Positions 1-10,873 of a stretch of DNA of 64,000 nt are shown here, one piece after another. How positions within the stretch are numbered: the stretch's first letter is position 1; each line of letters begins with the position of its first letter. This DNA is from Conus ventricosus (taxonomy: Eukaryota > Mollusca > Gastropoda > Neogastropoda > Conidae), in contig CM031601.1 of NCBI GenBank assembly GCA_018398815.1, positions 13,431,074 through 13,495,073 of the forward strand, written 5' to 3'. A program made the translations under genes and the position numbers. The notes beneath the pieces are model-generated. The model saw only the letters and a program-made list of their open reading frames with translations, was not told the DNA's origin and ran no database searches.

Positions 1-332
1 GGTGAATCATCATCGGTGTTGGTGGGAAGGGCGGCAGCCTTTGGCCTTCTCTCTAGCTCGCGTCCAGTGCACAGCACTTTGCACGATCTTCGTGTTGGGA
101 GACCTACCCCCCCCCCCCCCTCCTTCCGCCCATACCATCCGTCCCTCCATCTGCGCGCCCTCTCGCCTCTTGCTCCCGCACACTTTACTACACTGCTGAC
201 AAATAAAATGTGTTCATCTCCACGTTTTGTATTATGTATCAGAGCTTTGTGTTATGCGTGTGTGCCTTGCACGTGCATGAGCACACCGCCCCCCCTCCCC
301 TCCTCCCATATATATGTGTGTATATGTATGTG

Positions 333-333
<1 letters not shown>
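1..333. other. Window start, no gene seen
   Basis: Unique sequence with a pure C run at 107-120 and a pyrimidine-rich stretch around it. Short open frames show no recognisable protein. It is probably intron of the ADCY9-like gene, because the first recognised exon lies downstream and opens in the middle of a codon. Confidence 0.5.

Positions 334-403
<70 letters not shown>
334..403. repeat. Compound microsatellite (CA)n-(TA)n-(T)n
   Basis: CA dinucleotides (about 335-370) pass into TA dinucleotides (371-386) and then a T run to 403. The T run forms a polypyrimidine tract directly upstream of a CACAG/GTAAAA junction. Confidence 0.95.
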
Positions 404-414
404 CACAGGTAAAA
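387..414 (+). promoter_or_regulatory. Candidate recursive splice site
   Basis: A pyrimidine run of about 17 T is followed by CACAG at 404-408 and immediately by GTAAAA at 409-414. A 3' splice site abutting a 5' splice site is the form of a zero-length-exon ratchet point. It would lie in the intron upstream of the 1157 exon, on the gene's strand. AG/GT juxtapositions also arise by chance, so this is only a candidate. Confidence 0.25.
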
Positions 415-470
415 TTCTCACTAAAACTCACACCGCCCCTCAACAAAACGACGTCAACAGGAAGATTTGA

Positions 471-626
471 ATAAGATGAATACTAAAACAAGTTGAACGT
501 CTTTTCCCACAGGGACAACTTTAATATTCTAGCTTTTGCCACGAAGAAGCCTTCGTGGCAAAAGCTAGAATATTAAAGTTGTCCCTGTGGGAAAAGACGT
601 TCAACTTGTTTTAGTATTCATCTTAT
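471..626. repeat. Perfect inverted repeat, 76-bp arms, 4-base loop
   Basis: Bases 471-546 are the exact reverse complement of 551-626, separated by AAGC. Termini read ATAAGATGAA and TTCATCTTAT, so the inner element AGATGAA...TTCATCT is flanked by TA on both sides, as expected of a Tc1/mariner-type foldback MITE. An AT microsatellite abuts the right side. Perfect arm identity implies a young insertion, gene conversion between arms, or a hairpin artefact of library construction. Confidence 0.9.
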
Positions 627-635
627 ATATAATAT

Positions 636-670
<35 letters not shown>

Positions 671-1156
671 TATATTATACAGCCCTGATGCAAGCTTTGC
701 TGTGAAGTGGACTATGAACCAGACCTGACGTTCTACATGTTTTCATACTATAGGTGTAATTATGCCAAAACCTTACAAAACATTTCGACTCTGCCATCAG
801 TCAGAACAAAAACCATTAGGCCTGAAAGCATTTTAACACTTAAGTGTGTGTGTATGTTAATGTGTGTATGTTTGTGTAGGCCTATGTTAGTGTGTGTATG
901 TTAGTGTGTGTAGGCCTACGTTAGTGTGTGTATATTAGTGTGTGTATGTTAGGGTGTGTAGGCCTATGTTAGTGTGTGTATGTTAGTGTGAACTGCCAGA
1001 TGGAGGTTCGTGTGCTGCGGAAGTTCTCGCGCGTTTTCAGTGTAATATCATTGTGACATACTTATTGGATTAATTTAGTAAGAGAACTTCTTGATGATGT
1101 TTACGATGTAACGGGGAAAGTACCTCACTCCGTGGTGGTGTTTGTGTGTGTTCCAG
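627..1156. other. AT microsatellite and GT-rich degenerate repeat, intronic
   Basis: An AT-rich microsatellite occupies 627-675. A degenerate GT-rich tandem repeat built on GTGTGTATGTTAGTGTGTGT with GTAGGCCTA variants covers about 843-990. The last 20 bases before 1157 end in GTGTTCCAG and serve as the acceptor of the next exon. Confidence 0.6.
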
Positions 1157-1264
1157 ATTTGCGGACACGCAAGAAGCTGATTGAGCACTACGACGCCAGC
1201 CAGTCGAGTTTCACCATCAAGCATGAGCAAGACCAAAAAGGTGAACTGGTTGCCGAAGTGCTTG
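1157..1264 (+). CDS. ADCY9: ADCY9-like adenylyl cyclase, internal exon (end of C1a domain)
   Basis: A 108-nt exon between acceptor TTCCAG (1151-1156) and donor GTGATA (1265-1270). It is phase 1 on both sides. The frame reads ..DLRTRKKLIEHYDASQSS.., then an FTIKHEQDQKGELVAEVL stretch. Joined at phase 1 to the 10749 exon it gives AEVL-V-IKTFFITG, the position where class III cyclase C1a domains end in a (G)IKTYLI-type strand. Assignment rests on this phase fit and on position upstream of an unmistakable ADCY9 3' exon, not on a strong motif within the exon. The rest of C1a and TM1-TM6 must lie before the window. The donor is only moderately good. Confidence 0.6.
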
Positions 1265-2537
1265 GTGATAGATCGCCGCTGAATGGAACATGCACACGAA
1301 AGAAATTGACGTGACAGGTTACACTGTATTGACAAAGTTTATGTTTAATCAGTTTCTTCTTGTTTATTTGTTCAACTCTGTGTTCGTCAAACGCTTTCAA
1401 GACCTGTTACATAGCAGCCAACTTTTCAACTCATTCGGCCCAACATCAGTATACTGTGTTGGAGCCACTGACCTTTTTTTTTTCAGCTTGTACCGGCCGA
1501 CGCAGCATGTCTCCACAATCAGACTGTAAATATGCATAAAACTGCAAGGGAAGGGGGGTAACTTACACAGACTTCACTTTTTGACTGGATGAATATGGCT
1601 AAGTAATTCGATCGATTATTGTGTATTTTACACATTTGTTCAAAAGTGGAGGGAACGAATTAATTTTTTTTTTCAAAGTAGGCCTATCGGTAGTCAGAAA
1701 GTGCATCACTTTACATGAAACTTAAACACTCTGGTCAAGTTCATTTTCCATTATTGTCTGCCTCTCGATAAAACGGTTTTAGAGATAATATCGGAGTTCT
1801 ATCGAAGGACCTCTTCCGTTCATGCCAAGACTGGCCAGGTTGGAGAGGCTCCCCGGCCCCCCAGGCTATGTACACTCGCACGTTGAAAGGATTCAAAGAC
1901 GGATCATGAGTAAAGGGAAGCAACTATCTGATGTTTGCCAAGGCGACAAGAATGAAGAGTTGCCGCCCTTGGTATAGTCCTTGGATTTCTGCTTAGTTCT
2001 CGCCTTGCATCCAAGTTGTTTCGTGGTGTTGTTTTATGCCGCTGTTGGTGTTGTTGTTTTATGCAGCTGTTGGTGTTGTTGTCATCATAATTACTGTCGG
2101 TAATGTTGCTGTTCCTTTTCATTGTCTGATGTTTTGGAGATAACCAGCAAAAGTCAACACAGCAAAACAAACAAATAAAAAAAAAAAACAAGTAGGGTAA
2201 CTCTTGCTCCCATGAGGAAACCTAACTCAGGAGTGACTTTTATTCAAGACTGGCACAGCCTTTTAAACTTGAATAAACCAGACAAATACAAAGACGAACA
2301 ATCTGATAAGGGGGAAAACAAGCGCAGGCCAACAACCCCTCTGTCATCACAGTAATGACTTTGCAAAGATTTGAACCTAAGGGGAGGGGGGGGGGGGGGG
2401 GGGGGGCTGTTTGAAAATAAAGAAAATGGGAAATAAAATCAAGAAAAATATATTTTAAAAATGAAACTCTTCATTAGCTGCATGAGGGAACCATCGTAAT
2501 CCCTCTCGAATAAATGTTTGGGTTTTTTTAACCTGAA

Positions 2538-2572
<35 letters not shown>

Positions 2573-2604
2573 ACTGGGTCAGGTGTCTGGCTTATTCAGT
2601 TTGC
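1265..2604. other. Intron sequence, no gene; long poly-G tracts
   Basis: No coding signal. G-only runs lie near 2384-2406 and at 2538-2571 (34 G); the second immediately precedes the large 20-bp minisatellite. Confidence 0.6.
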
Positions 2605-4285
2605 AGTCAGTGTCAGACATTGTCATTGTGTTGGTGTCATTGTCATTGTGATGGTGTTGGTGTCGTTTGTAATGGTGTCGGTGTCATTGTCACTGTGTTG
2701 GTGTTGGTGTGATTGTCATTGTGATGGTGTTGGTGTCATTGTGATGGGTGTTGGTGTCATTGTGATGATGTTGTGTCATTTCAATAGCAGTCAGTGTCCG
2801 ACATTGTCATTGTGATGGTGTTGGTGTCATTGTGATGGTGTTGGTGTCATTGTGGTGGTGTTGGTGTCATTGTGGTGGTGTTGGTGTCATTGTGATGGTG
2901 TTGGTGTCATTGTGATGGTGTTGGTGTCATTGTGATGGTTTTGGTGTCATTGTGATGGTGTTTGTGTCATTGTGATGGTGTTGGTGTCATTGTGGTGGTG
3001 TTGGTGTCATTGTGGTGGTGTTGGTGTCATTGTGGTGGTGTTGGTGTCATTGTGATGGTCATTGTGATGGTGTTAGTGTCATTGTGATGGTGTTGGTGTC
3101 ATTGTGATGGTGTTGGTGTCATTGTGATGGTGTTGGGGTCATTGTGATGGTGTTGGTGTCATTGTGGTGGGTGTTGGTGTCATTGTGATGGTGTTGGTGT
3201 CATTGTGATGGTGTGGTGTCATTGTGATGGAGTTGGTGTCATTGTGATGGTGTTGGTGTCATTGTGATGGTGTTGTTGTCATTGTGATGGTGTTGATGTC
3301 ATTGTGATGGTGTTGGTGTCATTGTGGTGGTGTTGGTGTCATTGTGGTGGTGTTGGTGTCATTCAGATTGTGATGGTGTTGGTGTCGTTGTGGTGGTGTT
3401 GGTGTCATTGTGGTGGTGTTGGTGTCATTGTGATGGTGTTGGTGTCATTGTGGTGTGTTGGTGTCATTGTGATGGTGTTGGTGTCATTGTGATGGTGTTG
3501 GTGTCACGGTGGTGGTGGTGGTGTCATTGTGATGGTGTTGGTGTCATTGTGATGGTGTTGGTGTCACTGTGGTGGTGTTGGTGTCGTTTGTGATGGTGTT
3601 GGTGTCATTGTGGTGGTTTCGTGTCATTGTGGTGGTGTTGGTGTCGTTTGATGGTGTTGGTGTCGATGTGATGGTGTTGGTGTCATTGTGGTGGTGGTGG
3701 TGTCTTTGTGATGGTGTTGGTGTCATTGTGGTGGTGTTGGTGTCATTGTGATGTGTGTGGTGTCATTGTGGTGGTGTTGGTGTCATTGTGGTGGCGTTGG
3801 TGTCATTGTGATGGTGTTGGTGTCATTGTGGTGGTGTTGGTGTCATTGTGGTGGTGTTGGTGTCATTGTGGTGGTGTTGGTGTCATTGTGATGGTGTTGG
3901 TGCATTGTGATGGTGTTGGTGTCATTGTGATGGTGTTGGTGTTATTGTGGTGGGGTTGGTGTCATTGTGATGGTGTTGGTGTCATTGTGGTGGTGTGGTG
4001 TCATTGTGGTGGTGTTGTGTCATTGTGGTGGTGTTGGTGTCATTGTAGTGGTGTTGGTGTCATTGTGATGGTGTTGGTGTCGTGATAGTGTTGGTGTCAT
4101 TGTGGTGGTGTTGGTGTCATTGTGATGGTGTTTGTGTCATTGTGATGGTGTTGGTGTCATTGTGATGGTGTTGGTGTCATTGTGATGGTGTTGGTGTCAT
4201 TGTGATGGTGTTGGTGTCATTGTGATAGTGTTGGTGTCATTGTGATGGTGTTGGTGTCATTGTGGTGGTGTTGGTGTCATTGTGC
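2605..4285. repeat. 20-bp minisatellite, block 1
   Basis: Tandem copies of TTGGTGTCATTGTGATGGTG, with a common GAT/GGT variant, roughly 80 units. The plus strand is almost only G and T. Because 20 is not a multiple of three and the unit has no stops, all three plus frames run open, giving spurious Val/Cys/Trp-rich ORFs. A longer spacer motif carrying AGCAGTCAGTGTCCGACATT occurs near 2787. Confidence 0.97.
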
Positions 4286-4874
4286 ACGGCTGTTCAGAGC
4301 AAGTTACTTAGTTTTGGTCGCAGGGGAGTTTACAGCTGCAGAGACCAAGCTGTGAATGCAGGTGAGGGAAAGGAATGTTTTCTGCAGGCGCTCCCCACCA
4401 GCCAGCTAACCGCACTGTATTCGGCCAACTGAATGTCATCTGTGCATAGCTGGTCTGGCAGCAATGCGTTCGGCAAGGTGAGCGGCCATTACAAATGGGG
4501 CTGTAGGTTTGATAATTATTTATTGTCATGAAAAATGTAATATATCTGCACTATTGAGATGACTGAATTGGCGAATTCCCAACAATTCTTTTAATACCGA
4601 ACTCGACTGGGTTTATTTTCTTGTAGATAACATATATGCCGCATGAAAGCTTGTACGCAAGTGGTCAGGCAATATTAGAACAATGACAACAAACACAATA
4701 TTGTGCAAAATGACGTCATCACTTTCTGGGAAGTTAATTTTCCATAGTTAAGTAGTACACAAGTTTGATACATGCCTCTGCTCAGACTACAGCAACAAAA
4801 TATTGGATTACAAATGTGTAAAGCCTTGTTTGTTTGCCCTTTCACTAGTGTCTCAATAAGGACAGAAATGTAAG
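4286..4874. other. Unique spacer between two minisatellite blocks
   Basis: About 590 bases of non-repetitive sequence with no coding signal separate the two 20-bp arrays. Confidence 0.6.
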
Positions 4875-7137
4875 CTGTGGTGGTGGTGTTGGTGTCATTG
4901 TGGTGGTGTTGGTGTCATTGTGGTGGTGTTGGTGTCATTGTGGTGGTGTTGGTGTCATTGTGGTGGTGTTGGTGTCATTGTGGTGGTGTGGTGTCATTGT
5001 GATGGTGTTGGTGTCATTGTGGTGGTGTTGGTGTAATTTGAATTAGCAGTCATTGTCTGACATTGTCATTGTGATGGTGTTGGTGTCGTGATAGTGTTGG
5101 TGTCATTGTGGTGGTGCTGGTGTCATTGTGATAGTGTTGGTGTCATTGTGGTGGTGTTGGTGTCATTGTGATAGTGTTGGTGTCATTGTGATGGTCTTGG
5201 TGTCATTGTGGTGGTGGTGGTGTCATTGTGGTTGTGTTGGTGTCATTGTGATAGTGTTGGGTCATTGTGATGGTTTGTTGGTGTCATGTGATGGTGTTGG
5301 TGTCATTGTGGTGGTGTTGGTGTCATTGTGGTGGTGTTGGTGTCATTGTGATGGTGTTGGTGTCATTGTGGTGGTGTTGGGTCATTGTGATAGTGTTGGT
5401 GTCATTGTGATGGTGTTGGTGTCATTGTGGTGGTGTTGGTGTCATGTGAAAGTGTTGGTGTCATTGTGGTGGTGTTGGTGTCATTGTGATGGTGTTGGTG
5501 TCATTGTGGTGGTGTTGGTGTCATGTGTGGTGGTGTTGGTGTCATTGTGATGGTGTTGGTGTCATTGTTGTGGTGTTTGTGTCATTGTGATGGTGTTGGG
5601 TGTCATTGTGGTGGTGTTGGTGTCATTGTGATGGTGTTGGTGTCATTGTGGTGGTGTTGGTGTCATTGTGGTGGTGTTGGTGTCATTGTGTGGTGTTGGT
5701 GTATTTGAATAGCAGTCATTGTCCGACATTGTCATTGTGATGGTGATGGTGTCGTGATAGTGTTGGTGTCATTGTGGTGGTGTTGGTGTCATTGTGGAGT
5801 GTTGGTGTAATTTGAATAGCAGTCAGTGTCCGACATTGACATTGTGATGGTGTTGGTGTCATTGTGATGGTGTTGGTGTCATTGTGGTGGTGTTGGTGTC
5901 ATTGTGGTGGTGTTGGTGTCATTGTGATGGTGTTGGTGTCATTGTGGTGTGTGTTGCTGTCATTGTGGTGGTGTTGGTGTTTTAATTTGAATTAGCAGTC
6001 ATTGTCCGACATTGTCATTGTGATGGTGTTGGTGTCGTGATAGTGTTGGTGTCATTGTGGTGGTGTTGGTGTCATTGTGATGGTGTTGGTGTCATGTGGT
6101 GGTGTTGGTGTCATTGTGATGGTGTTGGTGTCATTGTGGTGGTGTTGCTGTCATTGTGGTGGTGTTGGTGTCATTGTGGTGGTGTTGGTGTCATTGTGGG
6201 GGTGGGTGTGGTGTCATTGTGGTGGTGTTGGTGTAATTTGAATGCAGTCATTGTCGACATTGTCATTGTGATGGTGTTGGTGTCATGGATAGTGTTGGTG
6301 TCATTGTGGGGGTGTTGGGTCTTGTGGGGGTGTTGGTGTATTTGGTGGTGTTTTGTCTTGTGTGGTGTTGGTGTCATTGTGGTGGTGTTGCTGTCATTTT
6401 GGTGGTGTTGGTGTCATTTGGGTGGTGTTGGTGTCATTGTGGGGGTTTTTGGGTTTTGTGAGGGTTTTGGTTCATTGTATGGTTTTGGTTCATTGTGGTG
6501 GGGTTGGGTCATTAGTGGTGTTGTGTCTTTTGGGGGGGTTTTTGTGTTTGTGATGGTTTTGGTGTATTGTGTGGTGTTGGTGTCTTGTGGGGGGTTTTGG
6601 GGCTTGTGGTGGGTTGTCATTGTGGTGGTGTTGGGTATTGTGAGGTTTTGGTGTATTGGGTGGTGTTGGTGTCATTGTGGGGTGTTGTGCTTGTGGGTTT
6701 TGGGTCATTGTGGTGGTTTTGGTGTTTTTTGGTGGTGTTGGTGCTTGTGAGGGTGTTGGTGTCATTGTGGTGGTGTGTGTCATTTGGGGTGTTGGTGTAT
6801 TGTGAAGGTTTGGGTTTGTCATTGTGGGGGGTGTTTTGTCTTGTGGTGGTGTTGGTTTCATTGTGGGGGTTTTGGTGTCTTTGTGGGGTTTGGGTGCATT
6901 GTGAGGGTTTGTTGGGTCATTGTGGTGGTGTTGGTGTCATTGTGGTGGTGTTGGTGTCATTGTGATGGTGTTGGTGTCATTGTGTTGGTGTCATTGTGTG
7001 GTGTTGGTGTCATTGTGGTGTTTTGGGTGTCATTGTGATGGTGTTCGTGTCATTGTGATGGTGTTGGTGTCATTGTGGGGGTTGTTGGTGTATTGTGGTG
7101 GTGTTGGTGTCATTGTGGTGGTGTTGGTGTAATTTGA
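4875..7137. repeat. 20-bp minisatellite, block 2, with higher-order spacers
   Basis: The same 20-bp unit as block 1. It is punctuated by a spacer of the form AATTTGAATAGCAGTCATTG followed by TCCGACATTGTCATTG, near 5034, 5700, 5808, 5982 and 6234; the array ends at 7137 inside another copy of the spacer's first half. The stretch 6300-6910 is decayed, with many single-base losses and G-run changes. Confidence 0.96.
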
Positions 7138-8576
7138 ATAGCCCCCTCACATGCATTCCATTGTTCTTGCCCTGCCATATTCCTTTTGAAGTGGATGTTG
7201 AACTTGCTTTGTAATTATATATGACCAGGAAAACTATTTGTTTAGCCTTTAAGAAAGAAATCTCAAAAGAAAGACTTGTGAAAAAAACACACAGTACTTT
7301 TTTTTTCTTTGAACTGGTGATAATTCTAAATTCTTTTGTCAGCAAGCTTAGAACTTTGTGATTTTTAAAGTCCAAAGAATTCAGTGTTTTGAAATGTCAT
7401 GGGTTGTATTCTGATGAAATCTAACTTCCATTGTTTTCGGTTATTAAACTATATGGATTTTAACGTTTGAAGAAAAACAGAAATTTACTTTTAAATGCAA
7501 TGGATTAAAAAGCCATGTTTGATAATTTTGTTTTCATAATTTGAAAGTTTATGCTCCGACTCGTTGGTCAGAATGTGTCATTGTGATAGTGTTGGGGTAG
7601 ACGGTTCAGTCCTTGAGGAAAGGACTCAAAGCGTTTTCTCTGTCAAAGTTATAGAGTAGTCTCTGTATCAAAGATTCGCCCCCTTTCCCTCTCTCTTTCT
7701 AAAGGGTTTGGATTGAGAAATTTTTTGGTATCAGTCAGTGAAAGGATTTTTTTTCTGGGGACTGTTGAAAGCACTCAAAGTTTAAGGTATAATGTGCTTC
7801 GGTTTATTCAAGCGCTATGTGCTGCAAGCGACAGAATTAGAAATAGCTTCACACATGAAATCATGTGTCAACAAAAAATAAACTGACCCAAGTTCTGTGC
7901 AAATTTCACACACAAAACTTTATTTTTGTGAACAAGATTGAACAATTAACCAAACTTCAATACAATCAGTCTGCCCTGGTTGGACTGGCTTTTTCCCACT
8001 TTACCGCCTCATAAAGGGGGGGGCTGTTCTGTTCATCTGAACTGGAATCTGGAAGGTACAGGAAAACTAAAACTTAGGTACAGATGGAGAAGTGCACAGA
8101 TCTCTCCCAGGGTTCTGGTTGCATGGAATTAAGTCAAACAGAAGTGTTAATTAGTACCTACTACAAAGCATAGACAATCAACAGTAATTTATAAATCATC
8201 TTTGCAGATTTGACCAAGTATTGGCGTTAAGCCCAAAGCAGTTAAATATAGGACATGAAATTTCAGACAGTGCATAACCTCAAGACTTAGCAACCAGCTT
8301 CAGCTGACATTCCTCGGGATGGTCAGTTACATTTTTCACAAAATCTCAAGAGTAGGAGAGACAAACTTCCCCAGTCTGACATTTACCAGTGTTGAGTCTT
8401 AATACCAGAAAATTGACTGTGTTCAGTCCCGTGGAGATCGGTGAAAAAGGGTTGATCTCCCCCTTTTAGAGGGCTGCGCTAACCATCCTGTCTCTGATGC
8501 CTGCCTGATTGAGGGGTTGTTAGATGACCATGACAGCCAATAGAAGTTAGTATGAAAAGGTGTTGGGGACCAAAAG
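7138..8576. other. Intron sequence, no gene seen
   Basis: AT-rich unique DNA without a coding signal. A stray unit of the 20-bp minisatellite (GTCATTGTGATAGTGTTGG) sits near 7577. Confidence 0.55.
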
Positions 8577-8790
8577 GAGACAGTCACCAGAAAGGAGTCA
8601 GTCACCAGAAAGGAGACAGTCGCCAGAAAGGGGGGACAGTCACCAGAAAGGAGACAGTCACCAGAAAGGAGACGGTCACCAGAAAGGAGTCAGTCACCAG
8701 AAAGGAGTCAGTCACCAGACATGAGACGGTCACCAGAAAGGAGGCCGTCACCAGACAGGAGGCCGTCACCAGACAGGAGGCAGTCAGATC
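8577..8790. repeat. 18-bp minisatellite
   Basis: About 12 copies of an 18-bp unit of the type AGTCACCAGAAAGGAGAC. The period is a multiple of three, so it reads as a hexapeptide repeat (VTRKET/VTRKES); there is no flanking coding evidence. Confidence 0.95.
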
Positions 8791-10748
8791 CCAACACCTG
8801 CAGTGTGACTGAATGCAGGTGGGATCAGGGGAGATGACAGTCCTTGATATGTGAGGGGTGTTCAGCCTGTATGCTAGTGAACAAAGTGAAGGTGTCCACT
8901 GCCTGCAAGTCGCGTGCAGACATGAAGGGTGAGGAGACATCCAAACAGTTCACTAAACTCGCATCATAAACTGATGAGATGGAAGGGACAGCATGGGGGC
9001 AGCCTTACCAGTGAAGCAAGACTGAGTGAGGAGAGCTTTGTTGTGGTGTGGGAGCCCCCCCCCCCCCCCCCTCCCCCCCCCTTGGACTGTCTCTCAAGTG
9101 TTACAGCACTGCCTGACAAGAAGAGGAAGAAAAGGGAGGGTGGCAGCGACCCACACTACACAGAAGCAGAAATTCTCTACAACATTGTCGTCAAGGTTGT
9201 TTTGTATCACCATGTTGGCTTGGAACAAAGTCGGCTACACAGACAGAGGGAAGGGAGTGAGAGAAGGGGGAGAGGGGGTGAAGCTTGACATTGTGAAAGG
9301 ATATGAAATGGAAACACAAATGAATGTGGGTGAGAGAGGGGGTGGGGGGGGGGGTGGATGGTGATGGGTGTCAGTCTCACGTTGTAGTTATTACTTTAGT
9401 GTAGTGATCAAATTGTGGGTTTCTTTTGAGATTAGACTTGCAAGGTTTTAACTTTGGAAATGTTTACTTTTTGTTAACAGATTCATGGTTGTTTTTACTT
9501 TGAATCTTCCTCGTGTTTGTGTGTGTGCGTGTGCGTGCGCGTGCATGCACAGACATGTGTAATAGTATACATGTGTGTTAGTGTGCTTGCTTGTATGTAT
9601 GTATTGTGCTCCTCACAATGATCACTTCAGTGCATTCAGAGAGCATTGTCACCTCAGCCATGGAGGTTATGTTTTTGGTCACATCTGCTGGCTTTGTTTG
9701 TCTGTCAGCATGATTAAGCAAAAGTTAATGAGCTGATGGTAACGAAACTTGATGGAATGATGGATTGTGGATCGAAGACAAACCCCCATAAGGATCCGTA
9801 CCACAGATCCCTCTCAAAGGGTGGGTCCAAGAACCGTTTGACCCTGGTGGAGGTCTGCACTCTCTCAAAAGCCTGGTTATGTTGATGTGATTTCTCATGC
9901 AAAATCAATGAACAGGAGTAGACTGTTCTATCTATCAAGGCCTTCGCAATCAATCCAAGCAGAATTTTAAACAAAGTGCATGCTCCAGCCTGGTGATTTT
10001 TTTTTTTTCCTGTCAATGACATCATGAAGTCCGCTTCATGAAGCTGCTGTTAAAGGGTTGGAACTTGGTTCTGAGGAAAGCAACTGCGGTATTTGATTCC
10101 TCTTTTGCTCACATATCTTGCTGTATTACATGCACAATAGGAAGGTTACTATTCCCCGAATCTGGTATGTACATAGCCCATCCCGAAGCTAACTAAATTG
10201 TGGAAAGGGCAAGATTTGATCCCAGCCAACCTTCATCCCCAAAATTACAGCAGAAATCATGTCGCAAAAGTTTTTTTTTTCCTTCAGGGTCTCATTTCTC
10301 ACAAAATGTTTGCTGAAGGGAGAAAATTCTGGTGGCACAATCCCAAATTTTTCAAATGTTAGGAACGACCAAATTGAAAAGGACCAGAAATGTTTCCATA
10401 AATTACATCACATGTGCAAGATAAGCAGTGTTGCCATGGAAACAACACTTTCCCTCTCTCTCTTCCTCTCTGTCTCAAACATGTAAGCACACGCATGCAC
10501 ACGCAGGCATGCATAAAAACTTGGTAAGGGAATGTGTGTGTGCATGAGTGCACGCACACACATACATGCCTGTCTCTGGGTATGGCTATAAACAACATGT
10601 CCGCACATTTGTGTGGGAAGTTGAGAGGGAACATTCATTTCTTCTTTTTTTGTGTGTTTTTATAATCATTCATCCTAGGATCTTAAACTGTACTTTTCTT
10701 GTTGCATGAGGGTTCATGTGAAAGAGAACTTTGTTTTCTCTTCTGCAG
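8791..10748. other. Intron sequence, no gene; C and G runs
   Basis: Contains a C-rich run near 9055-9080, G runs near 9340-9355, and an old interspersed repeat listed separately. A lysine-rich open stretch around 9107-9195 was considered as an exon and rejected. The polypyrimidine tract and TTCTGCAG acceptor of the next exon close the interval. Confidence 0.55.
9625..9880 (+). repeat. Degenerate interspersed repeat (GGAGGTTATG family)
   Basis: Contains in order CATGGAGGTTATGTTTTTGG, a TTTGTCTGTCAGCA stretch, ATTAAGCAAAAGTTAATGAG and GTGGAGGTCTGCACTCTC. From memory this order matches a dispersed non-coding repeat common in marine invertebrate genomes. The name and class are not established here, and the boundaries are approximate. 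Confidence 0.4.
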
Positions 10749-10873
10749 TCATCAAGACGTTTTTCATCACGGGGGTGAAGGCAGGGGTGAAGGTGGAGGA
10801 GAACGATGGACCCTCTGCCACTCCCAACTCCGTTACCATCACTATGGAGTCTGCCGACAGGGCAAATGATGTG
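10749..10873 (+). CDS. ADCY9: ADCY9-like adenylyl cyclase, internal exon (C1a end and start of C1b)
   Basis: A 125-nt exon following TTCTCTTCTGCAG, entering at phase 1 and leaving at phase 0 through the donor GTAACC at 10874. It begins VIKTFFITGVKAG, matching the last beta strand of the C1a catalytic domain of type IX adenylyl cyclase (vertebrate form GLKTYLISG). It then runs into a Ser/Thr/Asp-rich linker ending ESADRANDV. The linker is C1b, the regulatory segment joining the first catalytic domain to the second membrane block. The last 27 or so coding bases plus the donor are copied about 14 more times in the intron that follows, so donor choice may be ambiguous for the spliceosome and for gene predictors. 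Confidence 0.72.

Noticed and set aside
2605..7137. Long open frames (up to 237 codons) rich in Val, Cys and Trp
   Set aside because: They are products of a 20-bp tandem unit without stop codons; all three plus frames are open and nothing else supports translation.
9107..9195. Lysine-rich open stretch (LPDKKRKKREGG) preceded by TTACAG
   Set aside because: Its phase and position would insert residues into the conserved end of C1a; the donor (GTTGTT) is poor.
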